From Mytilinidion resinicola (Eukaryota > Ascomycota > Dothideomycetes > Mytilinidiales > Mytilinidiaceae): DNA of 64,000 nt. A program made the position numbers and the translations under genes. Below the pieces are notes generated by a model. The model was not told where the DNA came from. It was given only the letters and a program-made list of their open reading frames with translations, and ran no database searches. The DNA is taken from the NCBI RefSeq assembly GCF_010093595.1, contig NW_022985456.1:1-64000 (forward strand), in the 5' to 3' direction. Shown here piece by piece: positions 25,089-38,000 of the stretch. Each line of letters starts with the position of its first letter. Positions within the stretch are counted from its first letter, which is position 1.

Positions 25089-26151
25089 CGCAGCTGAAAA
25101 ACTGAGGGTATTTCGAAGACATCAGTGTCGTCAAAAACGGCGATGATGTTGCCTGGTATACGGTTTCCTCGGGTCTCGTGGTCACTTTCTTGGTCGACCT
25201 GTGATGCGTACCTCGTGCGACTGTTTCGTTAGACATGATGCCTCAGCCTCGCACAAGGCTGCAAGGCCGTGGCGCATGCCAGGTACCCGTCTGACATCAG
25301 TTGCACTGCCATGCAGCATTATTAGGTGGGCCAGGAAACTGAAGGCAAGTTTAACCCAGGCGGTTTCATGTTCTTTTGATGCCTAACATCTTGTTCCCTG
25401 TTGTCGAGATGTAGGTGGTCGGGGGCAGCTGACACCAAAATGTCTCTCGCTTAGGAACGTTGCGATCAACCACCAGCCTTCGTGACTTTTCTTTTCTCTT
25501 TAATAGCCCTCTCCCACAAGATTTTTCAGCTCTCGACAACGATACATCCAGTGGCAACTGTATAATTTCGGTGAAGCACCCCAAAATGGTCTTCGTCGCT
25601 GACGAGCAAGTTTCAGCCTTATAACCCATGCCCACTAGTCCAGCAACAAGCCTCAGTGGAGTTCGGAGTTGACTCACCGAGTGCAGCTCATAAACGTTCT
25701 CGGCGAATGAGAATCTCTCCTTCTGATCGTCCCTGAAAGCTTCATGACTTTTGCTTGACAACCATGTAGGAACCAGGGGGCAGTCGACCCATTGCAAGCC
25801 CAAATTGCACTGTTTGGGGGCGGAAACATACATATACGAACCACAGGCTTGACGCATGAACGAAAATGAATACCTAGATCCATGCTCTCTGAGGTGGCGC
25901 GCGCAAACGGGATGGTTTTGACGGTCCCGAGGTCGGATAGACCTCTACTCACAGGAAGTGGCAGGGATGAAGCCTTTCCAAATCGGACTCATGAGATACT
26001 GATAAAGGGGACATGCCCACCACTACTCCTAGGCTGTGCGTTTCTGCTCCATCATAATCTCAGAGAACTATTCATTCGCTCATAGCTCTCTATCACACAC
26101 TCGTTTACCATCTTGAACTCGATCATTTTTTACTTCCTGTCTATCAATACC
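25089..26151 (-). other. region with a possible unassigned minus-strand coding segment
   Basis: The minus strand is open at 25366-25857 and encodes QCNLGLQWVDCPLVPTWLSS and KSHEAFRDDQKERFSFAENV, which looks protein-like. A possible donor (GTGAGT) follows VYELHS. I could not build a complete gene or recognise a family. The remainder up to 26151 holds the promoter of the next gene. Confidence 0.25.
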
Positions 26152-27141
26152 ATGCCTTCTCAACGCCCTCTCAAATCATGGAGCCTCCTGACCCTCTCCC
26201 TACTCTTCTTCTCCTCGAGCTACGCCCAGGAAACCAAACTCTGGATCAACCAAGTCCCCGTCTACTGAAACTTACCAGTATGCGCTGAAGTCCCCGTCAG
26301 CAACATTGTGCGTGGAATGGCCTCCGGCTGCGGCGACGGTGGAGCCATCACCTCTTTCTCTTGTTTCTGTTCCGACAGCTCTAGCCAATTCGCTTCTATA
26401 AGCTCGACAGCCGTTGAGAAGAAGTGCACCCCGAACGCGAACCAGGCTGTTAATCTAGCAGAAGACGTCTTTGCGAGCTATTGTCGGTTGGAGGCCTCGA
26501 CGACTGTTGCTGTTGCTAGTAAGTTGCTTCTATGAAAGGGACCTTTTGGAGGGAAAGAGTTATAACTGACCATGTGCCTATAAAGCATCACAGCCCCTCT
26601 CCGCAACCCCCCCACCCTCTCCATCTTCAACAGCGGTTTTTACAACCCTCACCCCGTCTCCCTCATCTTCCTCTTCTCCCACCCAAACACCTACCACCAC
26701 TCCCGCGCCTACCTCTCCCGTAGCCCTCACCCCCACATCTACCCCCCAACCTCCCCATCCCCTTCACCAACCCCCCAGCCCTCCTCCAACACCGCTAAAA
26801 TCGCCATCGGCATCTGCATCCCCCTCACCCTCCTCGGCCTCGCCGTCGGCGCCTTCTTCTACCTCCGCAACCGACGCACCCGCGCGCAAGCCATCGCGCT
26901 GCCGATGGACAAGAGCCCTGGGACGTCGAGCTCGACTCAGCCGTTCAACGGGGCGCCGCCGACGTACTATAGGCATGAGCAGAAGCCGGCGTTTGAAGCG
27001 CAGGTCGTGGCGCCTGTGAGCCCGGGACAGGGGCAGGGGCAGGGGCAGGTGCAGGGGCAGTGGGTTTGGACGGAGGGGACGCAGGGGAGACAGGGGCCTG
27101 TGGAGTTGGGGACGGTGGAGAGGGTGGGGGAAATGGCGTAG
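26152..27141 (+). pseudogene. secreted Cys-rich, single-pass membrane protein (CFEM-like), broken by one TGA
   Basis: A signal peptide (SLLTLSLLFFSSSYAQ) is followed by a six-Cys ectodomain: LPVCAEVP, ASGCGDGG, SFSCFCSD, EKKC and ASYCRLEA. A Ser/Thr/Pro-rich stalk, a TM helix (IAIGICIPLTLLGLAVGAFF), RNRRTR stop-transfer and a cytosolic tail with GQG repeats complete the type I layout. Exons: 26152-26518, 26586-26719 and 26779-27141; the third is needed to keep frame into the TM and has a weak GTAGCC donor. Codon 39 is TGA (26266-26268), between VPVY and NLPVC, so as read the gene yields only a 38-aa peptide. The rest is undamaged, which suggests a recent nonsense change or a sequencing error. 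Confidence 0.65.
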
Positions 27142-27864
27142 GTGGGGAGGGGTGTGGTTGGAGAGGGGACTTGGTGGTTGAGTGGAGGTTGGGTGAGAGG
27201 TATGGTTTGGCTGGTGGGAGCTTGAGCGTTTGGGTGGTGTTGGAAGGAAGGGCGTTAGTCGCGTGGGGCTTGGTGTATTTGTAGTTATGGGTTTATGATG
27301 CTCGATTTATGGGATGTTGTATGTATTGGTGATCGAGGTGGTGCTGTAATCGAATCGGGAGAAGAGAAGATGTTGGATTAAATTTCTGTCTTTCTCTTAT
27401 CTTTTGAGGGTTTGATGAATCACGGAAGATATCTGCCATCGATACCGTTATACAGTAGTAGCCAAGACTGTAACAAGTAACGGCAAATTCGTATAAAGTC
27501 CTCCATACGGCTACGCGGATGGACGAGGCTTTAGATCACGTGTTTCTCGTTTGTTCCCTGTCCAAGCGCCTCCACTTCGTTCTTCGGTCCTGATCTCCTT
27601 CCATCATTCTCTTTTGAACCCATCGGCAGCCTTGCAACTATTCAACCCGCGGATATGAAAGACTAACATGGATTGGACCAATGGTTGAGCGGAAGCAGCT
27701 TGGCTTGCAAAGGCCGCGGCCTCAGGCCAGGGTGCTCTCTCAGCCTTGCCTCGCATCTCCGAACACCAGAGAAAGCACAGCCCCGCTCCAAGCCTTCTTC
27801 TCCAAGAGCACACACAATACTCTGACACCCTAACCCTCTCCACTTAACTTCTCGCCTTCGTAAC
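27142..27864. other. intergenic
   Basis: GT-rich 3' region of the membrane-protein gene and promoter of the HET gene. No gene is supported. Confidence 0.5.
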
Positions 27865-30359
27865 ATGGCTGCCGCAATCACCGTTCAGGAGAAAGCGGAA
27901 CTCTCTGACCTGTATCGCTCCCTTCCTCTTCCAGTGCAATCGAGATGCGTACGCCTTCTCGAAGTCCGGGCTGCTGTAAATCTGGATGGCAGCGACCCTA
28001 TCGCTGTTGAGTTCCGCGTTGCAAACCTCGAGGAAGGTCCTCCATTCGCTGCTTTGTCATATGTTTGGGGCAAGGACGTCGAGCCGCGTAGTATAATCTG
28101 TGGGACCTACACTCTCAATGTCACCGTGAACTGTCATTCTGCCTTATGGCATCTACGGAAGAAGCTTGGCGCCTTCACGATCTGGGTTGATTCCGTTTGT
28201 ATAAATCAGGAGGACAAGAGCGAGAAAGAACAGCAGATACCGCTGATGGGAGATATATACACGGGCGCCGAGACTGTGTACCTTTGGTTAGGAGAAGGAA
28301 ATCCCCAGTCTGACAGAGCCATGAACTTTCTGGGAAGATGCGGGTTCTTGGAATACTTTTCTCCCGGTGCCGATTCGACGGAGGTCAAGAAAAAAGTGAG
28401 GTCGGCGTTTTGGTATCTGATCACCTCAGCTTTCAAAATCAGAGACCACCCTTTTCCCACGTGCGGTAAATCTCAATGCCGCTCCTTTCCTGTTTGACGC
28501 GTTCATTAACATTTCCTCAAGGCCCTACGACCATCCTACGAATGCTCAATCGGGTATACTTAAGAAGGATCCCAAGAGCAGTCATCACGACGTACCAGGA
28601 CATCGATGACGTTCTGAGTCGGGAATGGATTACACGAATATGGACTTTCCAGGAAATACTGCTTGCGTCGAATCCTATCCTGGTCTGTGGCCACCGCCAT
28701 CTTACTTGGTCTCGATTCGCATTTAGCATCGTATTTCTTGCTTACCCTGCACACGCTCCTGACACAGATCTACTACGACATAGGGGTGGAGACACATCCA
28801 GACTGCCGGCCTGGATAAAGCTTGTCTTTAGTAGGGCTCGTCTTACCGAGCCTAAGTCACGGCCGCGCAACACTCGCTCACCACGACCGGAAACATCTAA
28901 GCTAAACGAGCTTCGGATGTACCAAGAGTTTCTTCGAAGCGTCCTGCAAAAGTACTGTAATTTCCACTACTGGTGGGAAAAAGTGCAGGTAATATGGACG
29001 GTAATCTTTGTAGTGGTAGTCTTTTCAGTCCTTGCATACATTGAGAAGACAAGTACAATCTCGGACCGGAGTAAGCAAGCAGCTCTCAAGGGGGATTTCA
29101 TTTTCGCACTGGCTTTCTGCATCTTCATTCTCTCGCTGAATCTAGTATGGAGAGCTAGAATCAGAATTCCCCATTGGCGCAGATATGGTCGGCAAGAAAG
29201 ACCAGCCGAGGATCTAGTTGATGGAATCATCTCAAGAAACTCCTTCGATCCAAAGGACAAGGCGTTCGGGGTACAATCTGTCCTACAGAGGCTAGCGCCA
29301 CATAGTCACCCAGAGCCAGACTATAGCATGCCGTTGGAGCAGATCTACAAGAATTTGTCGGTTCGGTTGCTTCACGCAACTAATTCGCTTCATTTATTGT
29401 ATGCGGCAGCTTCCAGCGACATAGCTAGACGCACTCCATCATGGGTCCCTGACTTTTCGAATAACAATTCGGCCATCTGGAGTGCCGTTCCGCTATTCGT
29501 AGTAGAAAGGAGAAACCAATCCATACCATTCTGGAGGTTGGATCCGAACAACAGCGACCTTCTCATAGTCCGCGGCTATCAATATGCCAGCATCATTTCT
29601 TGCTTCCATTTCAAGACCACATCCGATAAATATCTCGACAGCGAAGCGGCTATACATCGCGAAAACCTCCACAGTATGCTAGCTGTTCTCAAAGCGCGTG
29701 TCTTGTCTCGAGACGCTGTGGAGATACTCATGCATATGTTGGAAGAAGAGCTGCAACAGCCCGCAACAGTACACTACACACGCTCAGATTTCAAGTTGAT
29801 GGCCTGGTTGGCTGTATTACACAGACATGCAGGCCGAAAAACACCTCCAGACCTACTTTCAAGTGTCAAGCGCCCCCATGTTTTCGTATTATCAATATTT
29901 TCCTATGTTTTCTTCTTATTCTTGACCCAGGTTTGGGTTCGCAATGCCAAGATTCTGCAAACTCAGATCACTATTTGCAATCTCTTAGCTGCGAGAAAGC
30001 GAAGTTTTTTTCTATACAAAACGGATATGAGAGGCTCAGAGACAAATCACAAGCACGGCTTTGGCATGTGTAACGCGAATGTGCACGTCGGCGACAGTCT
30101 GGTGTTTCTTTCGGGTCTTGGTGACTACTTCATACTTCGTGGCGACCACGGCTTGACGCAATTGATCAGCCCAACTGAGACACTGCGGGAGCCGATAAGA
30201 CGGGCATCTATATTGCCACGGTTAATTCAATCGACAGTAAGATTTATACGTAGTTGGGACGTTTTGTTCATCATGCTAGGCTGGCTGGAAGATGTGGAAA
30301 CCCCATTTGCAATGGACTGGAAAGGAGAGGAGGAGGATGTGGAGTTTATGTTGCGTTGA
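27865..30359 (+). CDS. HET-domain protein with predicted membrane segments
   Basis: Heterokaryon-incompatibility (HET, PF06985) domain protein; such proteins trigger self/non-self cell death in fungi. Exons are 27865-28465 and 28522-30359, total 812 aa. HET motifs: PPFAALSYVWGKD, AFTIWVDSVCINQEDKSEKE, MGDIYTGAETVYLWLGE, then across the intron YQDIDDVLSREWITRIWTFQ and EILLASNPILVCG. A region between about 354 and 415 has two hydrophobic stretches (VIWTVIFVVVVFSVLAY, FIFALAFCIFILSLNLVW), and a third lies near residue 652 (VFVLSIFSYVFFLFL). The C-terminus has the usual GDSLVFLSGLGDYFILR segment. Most HET proteins are soluble, so the membrane segments are unusual. Confidence 0.88.
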
Positions 30360-30508
30360 TGCTGTACTTTATCGCAACAAACCACCCTTTCGAAGTTGTC
30401 TGACAGAACACGTGCCAAGAAAGGAAATCTCACGCAGTCGTCGAGACGCTGCTATGTTTCAGCAGTCTCATACCCAGATCTGACGTTCTCCTTCCTCCCG
30501 CAACGCCG

Positions 30509-30904
30509 ATGTCGCCGCGAAGTGCTCTCGCCAGGAGTTTTACCTCGTCGGACCGCTCTAAGAGGCTGGGGTATACCACTTCAAGTAGTAGTGAAGACGC
30601 ACGTACAGGCTCCCGACCTTTCACTCCATTACCAACGCCGTTTCTTCTCTTTGTTATGGAGGCAAGCTCAACTCGCAAGTCGCGCCCAACAAAAAGCAGA
30701 AGAAAATGGCGAAAACAGCAAACTTCATGTTCCCAGCGAGCATCGAACTCCGTCCTCGATAGCAAAACAAAATGGCAAAAACGAAACCACCCAGCTACCA
30801 CTGCGCTACTACGTAGTAGAGTCGCAATTTTTTACGGGATCCCTGAGTGGCTACATCTTCTCTGTTGGTTAGTTGAGTGGTGCTCTGAAATAATAGGTAT
30901 ATGA
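30509..30904 (+). CDS. hypothetical Ser/Arg-rich protein
   Basis: ATG-initiated single-exon frame of 131 aa beginning MSPRSALARSFTSSDRSKRL. A basic middle (RKSRPTKSRRKWRKQQ) and a hydrophobic, Trp-containing end (WLHLLCWLVEWCSEIIGI) are the only features. It starts 150 bp after the HET stop. Another frame on the same strand is also open over part of it, so it may be chance. Confidence 0.25.
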   Translation: MSPRSALARSFTSSDRSKRLGYTTSSSSEDARTGSRPFTPLPTPFLLFVMEASSTRKSRPTKSRRKWRKQQTSCSQRASNSVLDSKTKWQKRNHPATTALLRSRVAIFYGIPEWLHLLCWLVEWCSEIIGI

Positions 30905-31308
30905 GGTATCGTTTGATGTTGGACCCTGAAAATCCGAGATCATACCTACAAACGCTCGTCCATCATGCGTTGCGCGCGCCTCACCTCGGAAGTTCTTGCT
31001 ACTGCCTTAACTCTTTCATTCAAAGACTACGGCTATCTCTGCCGTCGCCCCTAGCTCACAGCGCCAGCAGGATAAAGAACTCATCTAAGAACACCCGCTG
31101 CCGTCTCCGCTCTTCTCCGTCCATCTTCGCATTGACTTCGCAGGGACGAAACCATCCTACTCCCGTAGAATAAAAACATACGTCGGATGCCGTTCAATCA
31201 ACCAAACTCCGCTCTTTAGTGACTGCCACGATCATTCGGAGAAAAGCTCCAGCTTTCTCCCACACCCTCCATCTTCGCCTCCTCAGCACCCACCTCATAA
31301 TCCCCTCC
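30905..31308. other. intergenic
   Basis: No supported gene; 3' side of the RING gene. Confidence 0.4.
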
Positions 31309-31701
31309 TTACCGCAACGTAGCTCTACAAAATGGACATGTCGGGGCCGTCTTCAACCACCGATCTAGGCAGCGTAGCCCAATGAGATGGCCGCATCGCT
31401 GCAACTTCACCGGCGTTTCGATCTCGGGGTTGTTGCTGGCTATGTCTGCGAGTGAGGTTGCGAAGGGCAGGGTGCAGATGGGGCAGGCTTCGGAGTCTGC
31501 GGGGGTCTTGTCCATGGCTGCTAGAGTAATGTGGCGCTGGGGTGGGAAACTGGATTTCCAGGTGTAGGGAGGATCAGTGGAGCGAAGTGGCGGAGGTTGG
31601 GGGTGAGATGACGGTTTCGGAAGAGTGGTAGGAACTTTGTGACAGAGTGGTGTAGCTGTGGTGCGCTGTGTAGTTGATTGACAGTCCGCAAGGGATGTCA
31701 T
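31309..31701 (-). CDS. small RING-finger protein, likely E3 ligase
   Basis: Single exon, 130 aa. A Pro/Thr-rich N-terminus (about 70 aa) precedes a RING: ACPICTLPFA, then KLQRCGHLIGLRCLDRWL, then TCPFCRATLR at the extreme C-terminus. The spacing C-x2-C ... C-x-H-x4-C ... C-x2-C leaves Gly where many RINGs have a His or Cys ligand three residues after the central His. It is therefore a seven-ligand variant as read, a form common in fungal RING proteins of this kind. An internal ATG just before DKTPADSEACPIC could be an alternative start. Ubiquitin-ligase activity is inferred from the fold. Confidence 0.75.
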   Translation of the reverse strand: MTSLADCQSTTQRTTATPLCHKVPTTLPKPSSHPQPPPLRSTDPPYTWKSSFPPQRHITLAAMDKTPADSEACPICTLPFATSLADIASNNPEIETPVKLQRCGHLIGLRCLDRWLKTAPTCPFCRATLR

Positions 31702-32597
31702 AGGGTTAAATAGGGTAGTGTTGGAGGTGAAAGACTGTGTTTAGGGCGGTTTTTGTGAAAACGCCTGACAATCTTGTGAATGGCCGAGAGTTTGCTGGCT
31801 CGGGGAAGAAGGAAATGGCACTACTTGATGCTGGAACTCAAGTGAATGCGACAAAGATGCGTTCATCGTGGATTCACTGACATCTCTTTAGTGATACTTT
31901 ACCAAGTGAAGAAGCTGATGGAAAAAAACTCAGATGTTAGAGCGATGAGGTACATATGGTCAAGACTCGGGAAGATGAGTCGGAGAAACGATTGCGAACA
32001 GGGAATTGTGTGCATAAGGAAGAGCTTAGATCTTCCATAAACTCGCAAACATGTCTCAACTACATCCTGTACGAGTTGAAGGGAGCTTGAAAGGGAATGA
32101 TGAGAACTTTACGGAGTAGAGACTTCTACAATCTTGCAATGTTCTCGGCGCAGCTAACATGTTCTGTCTGGTGTGCTCGTCGCACCACACATCTATTCTC
32201 TCCTGATATCCCTTCCTCTCCCATTTGAGTCAATAAGTATTTAGCGGACACTGTCCCGCTATCCTCGTAGCTTCAACGTTCTAAATAAATGGAATCTCAG
32301 ATACGAATAAAAGTTGAAAGCTCAGATATCACAAAGACCGCTAGGGTATCTTTATGGTATTGTGAAGAAGCAGGGTACCCAGGTTGACTCCAGCCATCAA
32401 TCAAATCAAAGAGACGATCCTTGGTCCGGACATCTTTAGAGCCACGGTTCACTGCTGTATAAGCCAGCAGTCTTGTCTAGTTAGTTCAATAGTACCGTTC
32501 ATTCGTGCAATCTTTTATCTATCGATAGCGAGAAATATGGAGGTCTGTGCGTCGCGCCGTCGCTCAGGGCTCAAAACTGGAATGGTTTGAGGGAAGG
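31702..32597. other. intergenic
   Basis: 0.9 kb without supported genes: RING-gene promoter side and 3' side of the C2H2 gene. Confidence 0.5.
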
Positions 32598-35039
32598 CTA
32601 ATAATTGAGGTCTCCTTCTTCGAGATCATGACCATACATCGCAGAATCGTCCGCCTCCCCGAGATTACCCCCATACTCACCCCAGAGATTTGGTAAGGGG
32701 TCAAATTCCAGATCCATGGTGTCTACGGCGTCAAACTCCAGCCCCGTTGGCCTAGGTACGGTGTCAGGTGCCTCGATTGCTGCGTCTAGCCCACTCGCGC
32801 CAACATCCGAACGCGGTTGCAAGTATTCTGGGCATGTTATTTGAGCAATAAGCACCTGCAAGGCGAGGACTGTCTGCTCCAGATGTTGTCTTCGGCGTTC
32901 TGGCGTGCGACTTATATTTGGTCGAAGAACGTTGACAAGGTCATCACGTAGACGTTCCACGGTTTGCTCGAGGGCCCTATCTTGATCACCGTCTACGGGA
33001 AAGCCAGGGTGTGGTTCTGGAGTAATCGAGAAACCTCCTATGTCCGTACCCACGTTCGAATTCTTCAAGATGATGGCCCCTGATTCGTAGTCTACGTGCT
33101 GTCAGTCTATGGAAAGCTGGAATGAGATCGTCTGACAACCTACAGGGGTCTGGTACGACCGTTTCACCAGGGAACAAGAGCTGGTACAGCTGCCTCCACA
33201 ATCGGCCTTGATTCATAACCCCGCGATTGTGAGTTCGAAGGCACGGACGAGGTTCCTGGTTGTGACCTTGGAATACATCTAAATTACGAAAGTACTCGTG
33301 GCACTGCTTGCATTGCCAAATGCTGATGCTATGCGCTCGTTTGAGATGTTTGCTAATTGAGTTACTAAAACAGCATTGGGTCTCAGACGTGATCAGTAAC
33401 TTACATGACCTCCGACATGTTAGGCCATCCGACACCGGAGTAGGAGCATAGGCTTAAATTATGCATCATAGAGTGCATCTGCCGTGGGCATGCGAATCTT
33501 GCACTACCATGGGCACTCGAAGTGGATGGTGGCCCTGGTGGGGGCCTGCCATCTGCATCGTTGCTAGAGTCACCACTGCTTGTGCAAGATGGCTGAGTCT
33601 TGGTAGTACCTCTTGATTGGGTTGAATTCGCTGAGTCGGCAGTCGGCCCTGTAGTATTGGAAGAGCTGGCAGATGCCGCTCCCTGTGTACATTCCCGAAT
33701 TGGCGGTGAAATAACCAGGTCTGCAACGGGTAGCGCGAGGCGTGATGTACCTGAGACAACAGTTGAGTCCTTCGTCCTTAACAAATCTGCGGCGGAAGTC
33801 TCCGATGGGCCGTTGACCACCGAATTCGATACAGCCCTGGAATGGGAGTGGGGATGTTCCCAAGCTTCCGACCGAGATTGCTCGTGGCGTGCTTCCACTG
33901 ATTGAATAGAGCTGGCGCTGTTCAACTTTACGAATCCAGAAAGGCGCAAAGGCATTTTCACAGTGCCGACGACTATCATCCTAGGTTCTCTGTCAAACTG
34001 AACGAAACGTGCATGCTTCGAATTTTCAAAACCGAGTTGCGCCATAAATGCCTGAGGGAGAACTTCATAGCTGCTCAATATTCTTGTAGGGTAACTCAGG
34101 AATTGTCCGACATAGAGCACGCTCAGTACGCTCATTTGATGGTTATGCATCTTCCACTTCGCACGAGTTGTGTCCTTGATAATCTTGCCATTCTCCGCAT
34201 TCCAGACGTCCGTGGAGCTTTCGTTCAGTAGCCGTTCCATAGGGGTTCTGAGCTCCGGTCGGGACCTGCGCGTCGTAAATAATGAGAATGGGCTTTCCAT
34301 GTCACTCTCCCTTTCGAATCGGTCCATCGCAGTTGGGCCTTTGGCGGAATTAGTCTGTTCTAGTAGAGATACTAGGGACGCAACGACGTCATATACATCG
34401 CTGTTCTTAGACCTCAGTACGATCTCCAGCATTCTTGGTTCCTGGGATTGCCAGTCGTCGGCGAGACTTTTAAGGTGGCTATCAAGTTGTTCAAGGCGGT
34501 CTGCCGTCAACGTTGACGCCGACCATGCGAGGATCGAGTCAATCCAAGCTGCGGTCGATGTCCGCACTTTGTCTACAGATTGAGAATCAGAAGTGCCCTA
34601 GAGATGCATCAGCTATCGTTCTTCATTTCGAAGTCGATCTACTCACTTCCAGTCTAGGCAAAATCCTCTTGCTGGAAGGAAAGGAGCTTTGGATGAAGCG
34701 CCGGATATCAGAACGGGTAACAGACCCAGCGACGCTTTGGGGTGGAGATGGGGTACACCTAGTTGAGGAGCCCACGGCGTTCGAAGAACCATCGATTGAG
34801 GGTGCTCCAACGGAATGACATGACGACCTAGCGGTGCTCGGGAGTGGAAACGATGCGAGTGTACTCGAAATGCCTGGTAATTCGGACTCCAAGCTTTCGC
34901 TCCATACGGCCGTCGACGGACGGGAGGTCTCGGGCGCTTCCTCAACGAGTTCACATCCGATGTCTCTCGTGATGTGTTCACGGGGTATTCCCGAAGGCAT
35001 GCCGATGAAGACGCCACGGGAGTTTTGTTGAAACTCCAT
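32598..35039 (-). CDS. large fungal C2H2-type zinc-finger protein of unknown role
   Basis: Exons are 35039-34647, 34597-33405, 33364-33144 and 33091-32598; all junctions keep frame, total 766 aa. The second intron is short (40 bp). The centre shows the Pezizomycotina C2H2 layout: FACPRQMHSMMHNLSLCSYS, GWPNMSEV|INSISKHLKRAH, WQCKQCHEYFRNLDVFQGH and EPRPC. The Cys/His pairs are in the expected order, and splicing is needed to join the CSYSG half to the KHLKRAH half. N-terminal and middle parts are Ser/Thr-rich and low-complexity; the last 160 aa contain a helical segment (ALEQTVERLRDDLVNVLRP). Such proteins are often annotated as C2H2 regulators without known targets. Confidence 0.75.
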
Positions 35040-38000
35040 TTTATGATGCTAAGCCGTACTCCGATAACCTTGCAAATTGCTCTAGGTTTTGTGTTGATTT
35101 GGGTAACTCGCTGCCCGGGCACGTGATGAGACGGAATGGACCAAATTCCAAGGTTGCTTGCGGGGCTATGTGGAAATGAAGGAGGCTATGTAACCTTCTG
35201 GCTCTCTAAACTACACCGAAACAACGAAACAGAATTGCGGGCTGTTGCTGGGCAAATATTGCGGGGGAGAAAAACTCATAGAACACGGCCGGGGAGTTCC
35301 TCTACAAAAATTGCAGTGACCAAGAATCTTAACGCTTTGGAGACGAACGCCTCGAGTCTTGTGTCAAGAGACGGTGAAACGTCAAACCCAGGAAAGGGAA
35401 AGAAAGAAGCATAGAGGAGAGCGTGACGTGAAAGACGAGAGAAACGGTATAAAAGGATACGAGCACCAGCGCGCCGAGTTGCCCAGGTTCCGAGGTGCAC
35501 AGGCCCGCTGCAAGCCCAATTCTCTATCAACCAATCATCTACTGTCTGCGAAGGAAGAGAACTTGTGATAATCGTAGCGTACTGAGTGAGTTATGGGCGA
35601 GAGAGTAACAGCAATGTACTCGATGTTGAATATCATGTTATGCGGAGTAATGCTTACCCAGCGCATTAACACCATCCCAGAGGACAGCGATGATGAGTCT
35701 CTAAGCATCAAATGTCAAATCCTTCTCCAAGCAACCGTTTTCGAAGAGACAGTCACATCATAGGCCAATTGCCGACTCTTCATCAAGCCTTGCGAGTCGT
35801 CCGAGATCTCGAAAGACGTCTTGTAGTTGATTTAGAAAGGTGGGGTCAGACAGTAAGAAATAGAAAGGGACAGCAACAAATCAAGTAGTTTCTTGGACAT
35901 TTGGAACACAAGGAGAATGACAGTATGCGTTTCTTGGAACGACATCGAGAGGCATCTGGAGAGACTCTGCGACACTGACCATCTGCCGTAGTATTGGAGG
36001 GTAACGCTTTTGTGAGGTACTCGAGCTAGCATATGAAGCGCTTGGGTCTTCTAAGAAGAATCGCCATCCTTACAAAGATCGAAAATCCGAATTGCTCAAG
36101 TTTCTGCCAGCACAGATGATGGAGATGAGGTTGAAGAGAGTTGTGGAGTCAGGAGTAGCGTGCCCCACATCGCGTCAGCCCTTCCCGACTTGAGAATAAC
36201 CCTTTTTACTACGAAGAACCTCTCAAGAACACCCTTCTGACAACATATTCTTCCCGATGGATATGCTCCTCTCCCAACTGTTAATTGTTTCCACTTCGTC
36301 GTTTCCACTGCCTCGCAGGATGAAAGCTCCCTGCTCGTCTAGCCCCTATCGCTCGTCCAGCTCCCCTATCAACGCTAGCACATTCGAAAATCAACTCCAA
36401 CGCGTCTTGTTAGATATAGTTTGAACTGGCATGCGCTCTTCTTATGGCGTGCGCACACTAAAGCGTCTGGTTTCTATGTCCATGTGAGCACTTCCAGCTT
36501 GCTCAAGCCGTGTAATCCGAGGGCTGGTAGTTTCAGGGGATATTCAGTCCTTCAACCTCCCTTTAGAAGGACGTTGAAACCCGATGAAGCAGTGATGCCA
36601 CATACATCCTGCACGAAGGTATAGTAGCGGTGGTCCTAGCGCAGACCTGAGAAACAACTCTGCTGACTGCTTCACATGTTTGCAACTCCCCGTGAGAATG
36701 GCTCCTGGAAGATGAAACGGTTCCTGGGCCCCGGCTAAAGCCAAGAAAGTAGATGGCCTAGAACGGTACAATGGGTGCTGGGACAGTGCCATCAGTGGCT
36801 GTATCAGGTATCTCTCAAAATCATTTCGGAAACCGACAGCGTGGTGCAGCAAGCCGGGGTTTGCGGAAAGAGTTCGCGAGCGCCCACCCGGCAGATCATG
36901 GTCTCGTAGCTTCAGGCGGAAGCGAGAACGATCGGCATGCGCGGTGAGACGATGTACTAAACCGGCGACGGAACAAGCATTCGACCTGGGAACGGTATTT
37001 TCTCACTTGTCTCCTCTCGGATGCGTGCTGCTTTTTGAAACAAGACAGAAAGACGGCGTGACTACAGGGGAATTGACTAGGAAAATACGAAGAGCACAGT
37101 ACATGGTACGCTCTTTGGAGATGGACAGAAGTTGGAGCACCTTCCTGTCTTTCGCGATCCACGGGCCCAGGTAGACTCATCCCGTTCAAGTCGTCTCCAA
37201 TCTACATGTCGCCCTGTTCAGCTCCAGTGGTTCAAACGCATACTGTTGGGAACTATCGGCCGACATTTTGGGCGCCCACCTGCAGCACCCTGGTCCGGCC
37301 AATATTCGGTATATGGGAGACTTACGGCATTTAATCAATATTTCGCCCCCATTTCCAAACCTATCCTTTCAAAGTTGTGAGCCAGCAAAGATGTGCTGGG
37401 GTCCGGGAGCTGCGTCTTCCGCTCGACAAAAGAGAATGAACGGGTGGGCAGTCTACGAATGGCCCCATGGCATCAACAAGACCGCAACGTCATGGACATG
37501 ATGCATTCACATCTATGGGCCACAGAGTATGACGCCAAGGACCGGATTACGCCTTGAGTCGTGACACCAAAGCAGTTGCATATATACCACGATTTTGCGA
37601 AATCCAACAGCAATGCTGGCATCGTACCCGGTACGATCGACGATATTGAACTCAAAGTAATTCTTCATCGTCTAAATAAACGGGCCAATTGCCAATTGGG
37701 ACAATGTCCTCGCTCCAGAGTCCCTTGGAAAGCTGTATTGTTCCTGGTCGCGGGACGTCCCGCTTATCCTGACACAAATTGCTGCCTCTGGACTGGAATA
37801 CCCGGTGTCCCGCTCTACAAGGATGCGTCGCGGGGGCCGCCGCACATGTCAGATTGTCAGTATGCGCATCAAACTATGGTGGTGTCGGCGAATGAACAAG
37901 GTGTTGAAACTTCGAACCAACTTAGAATCTAGTAAAGCTAAGGAATTCTAAGACTCTAGTAATAGTATAGGGCAACTGCTAATTGCAATGAGAGCAAGCT

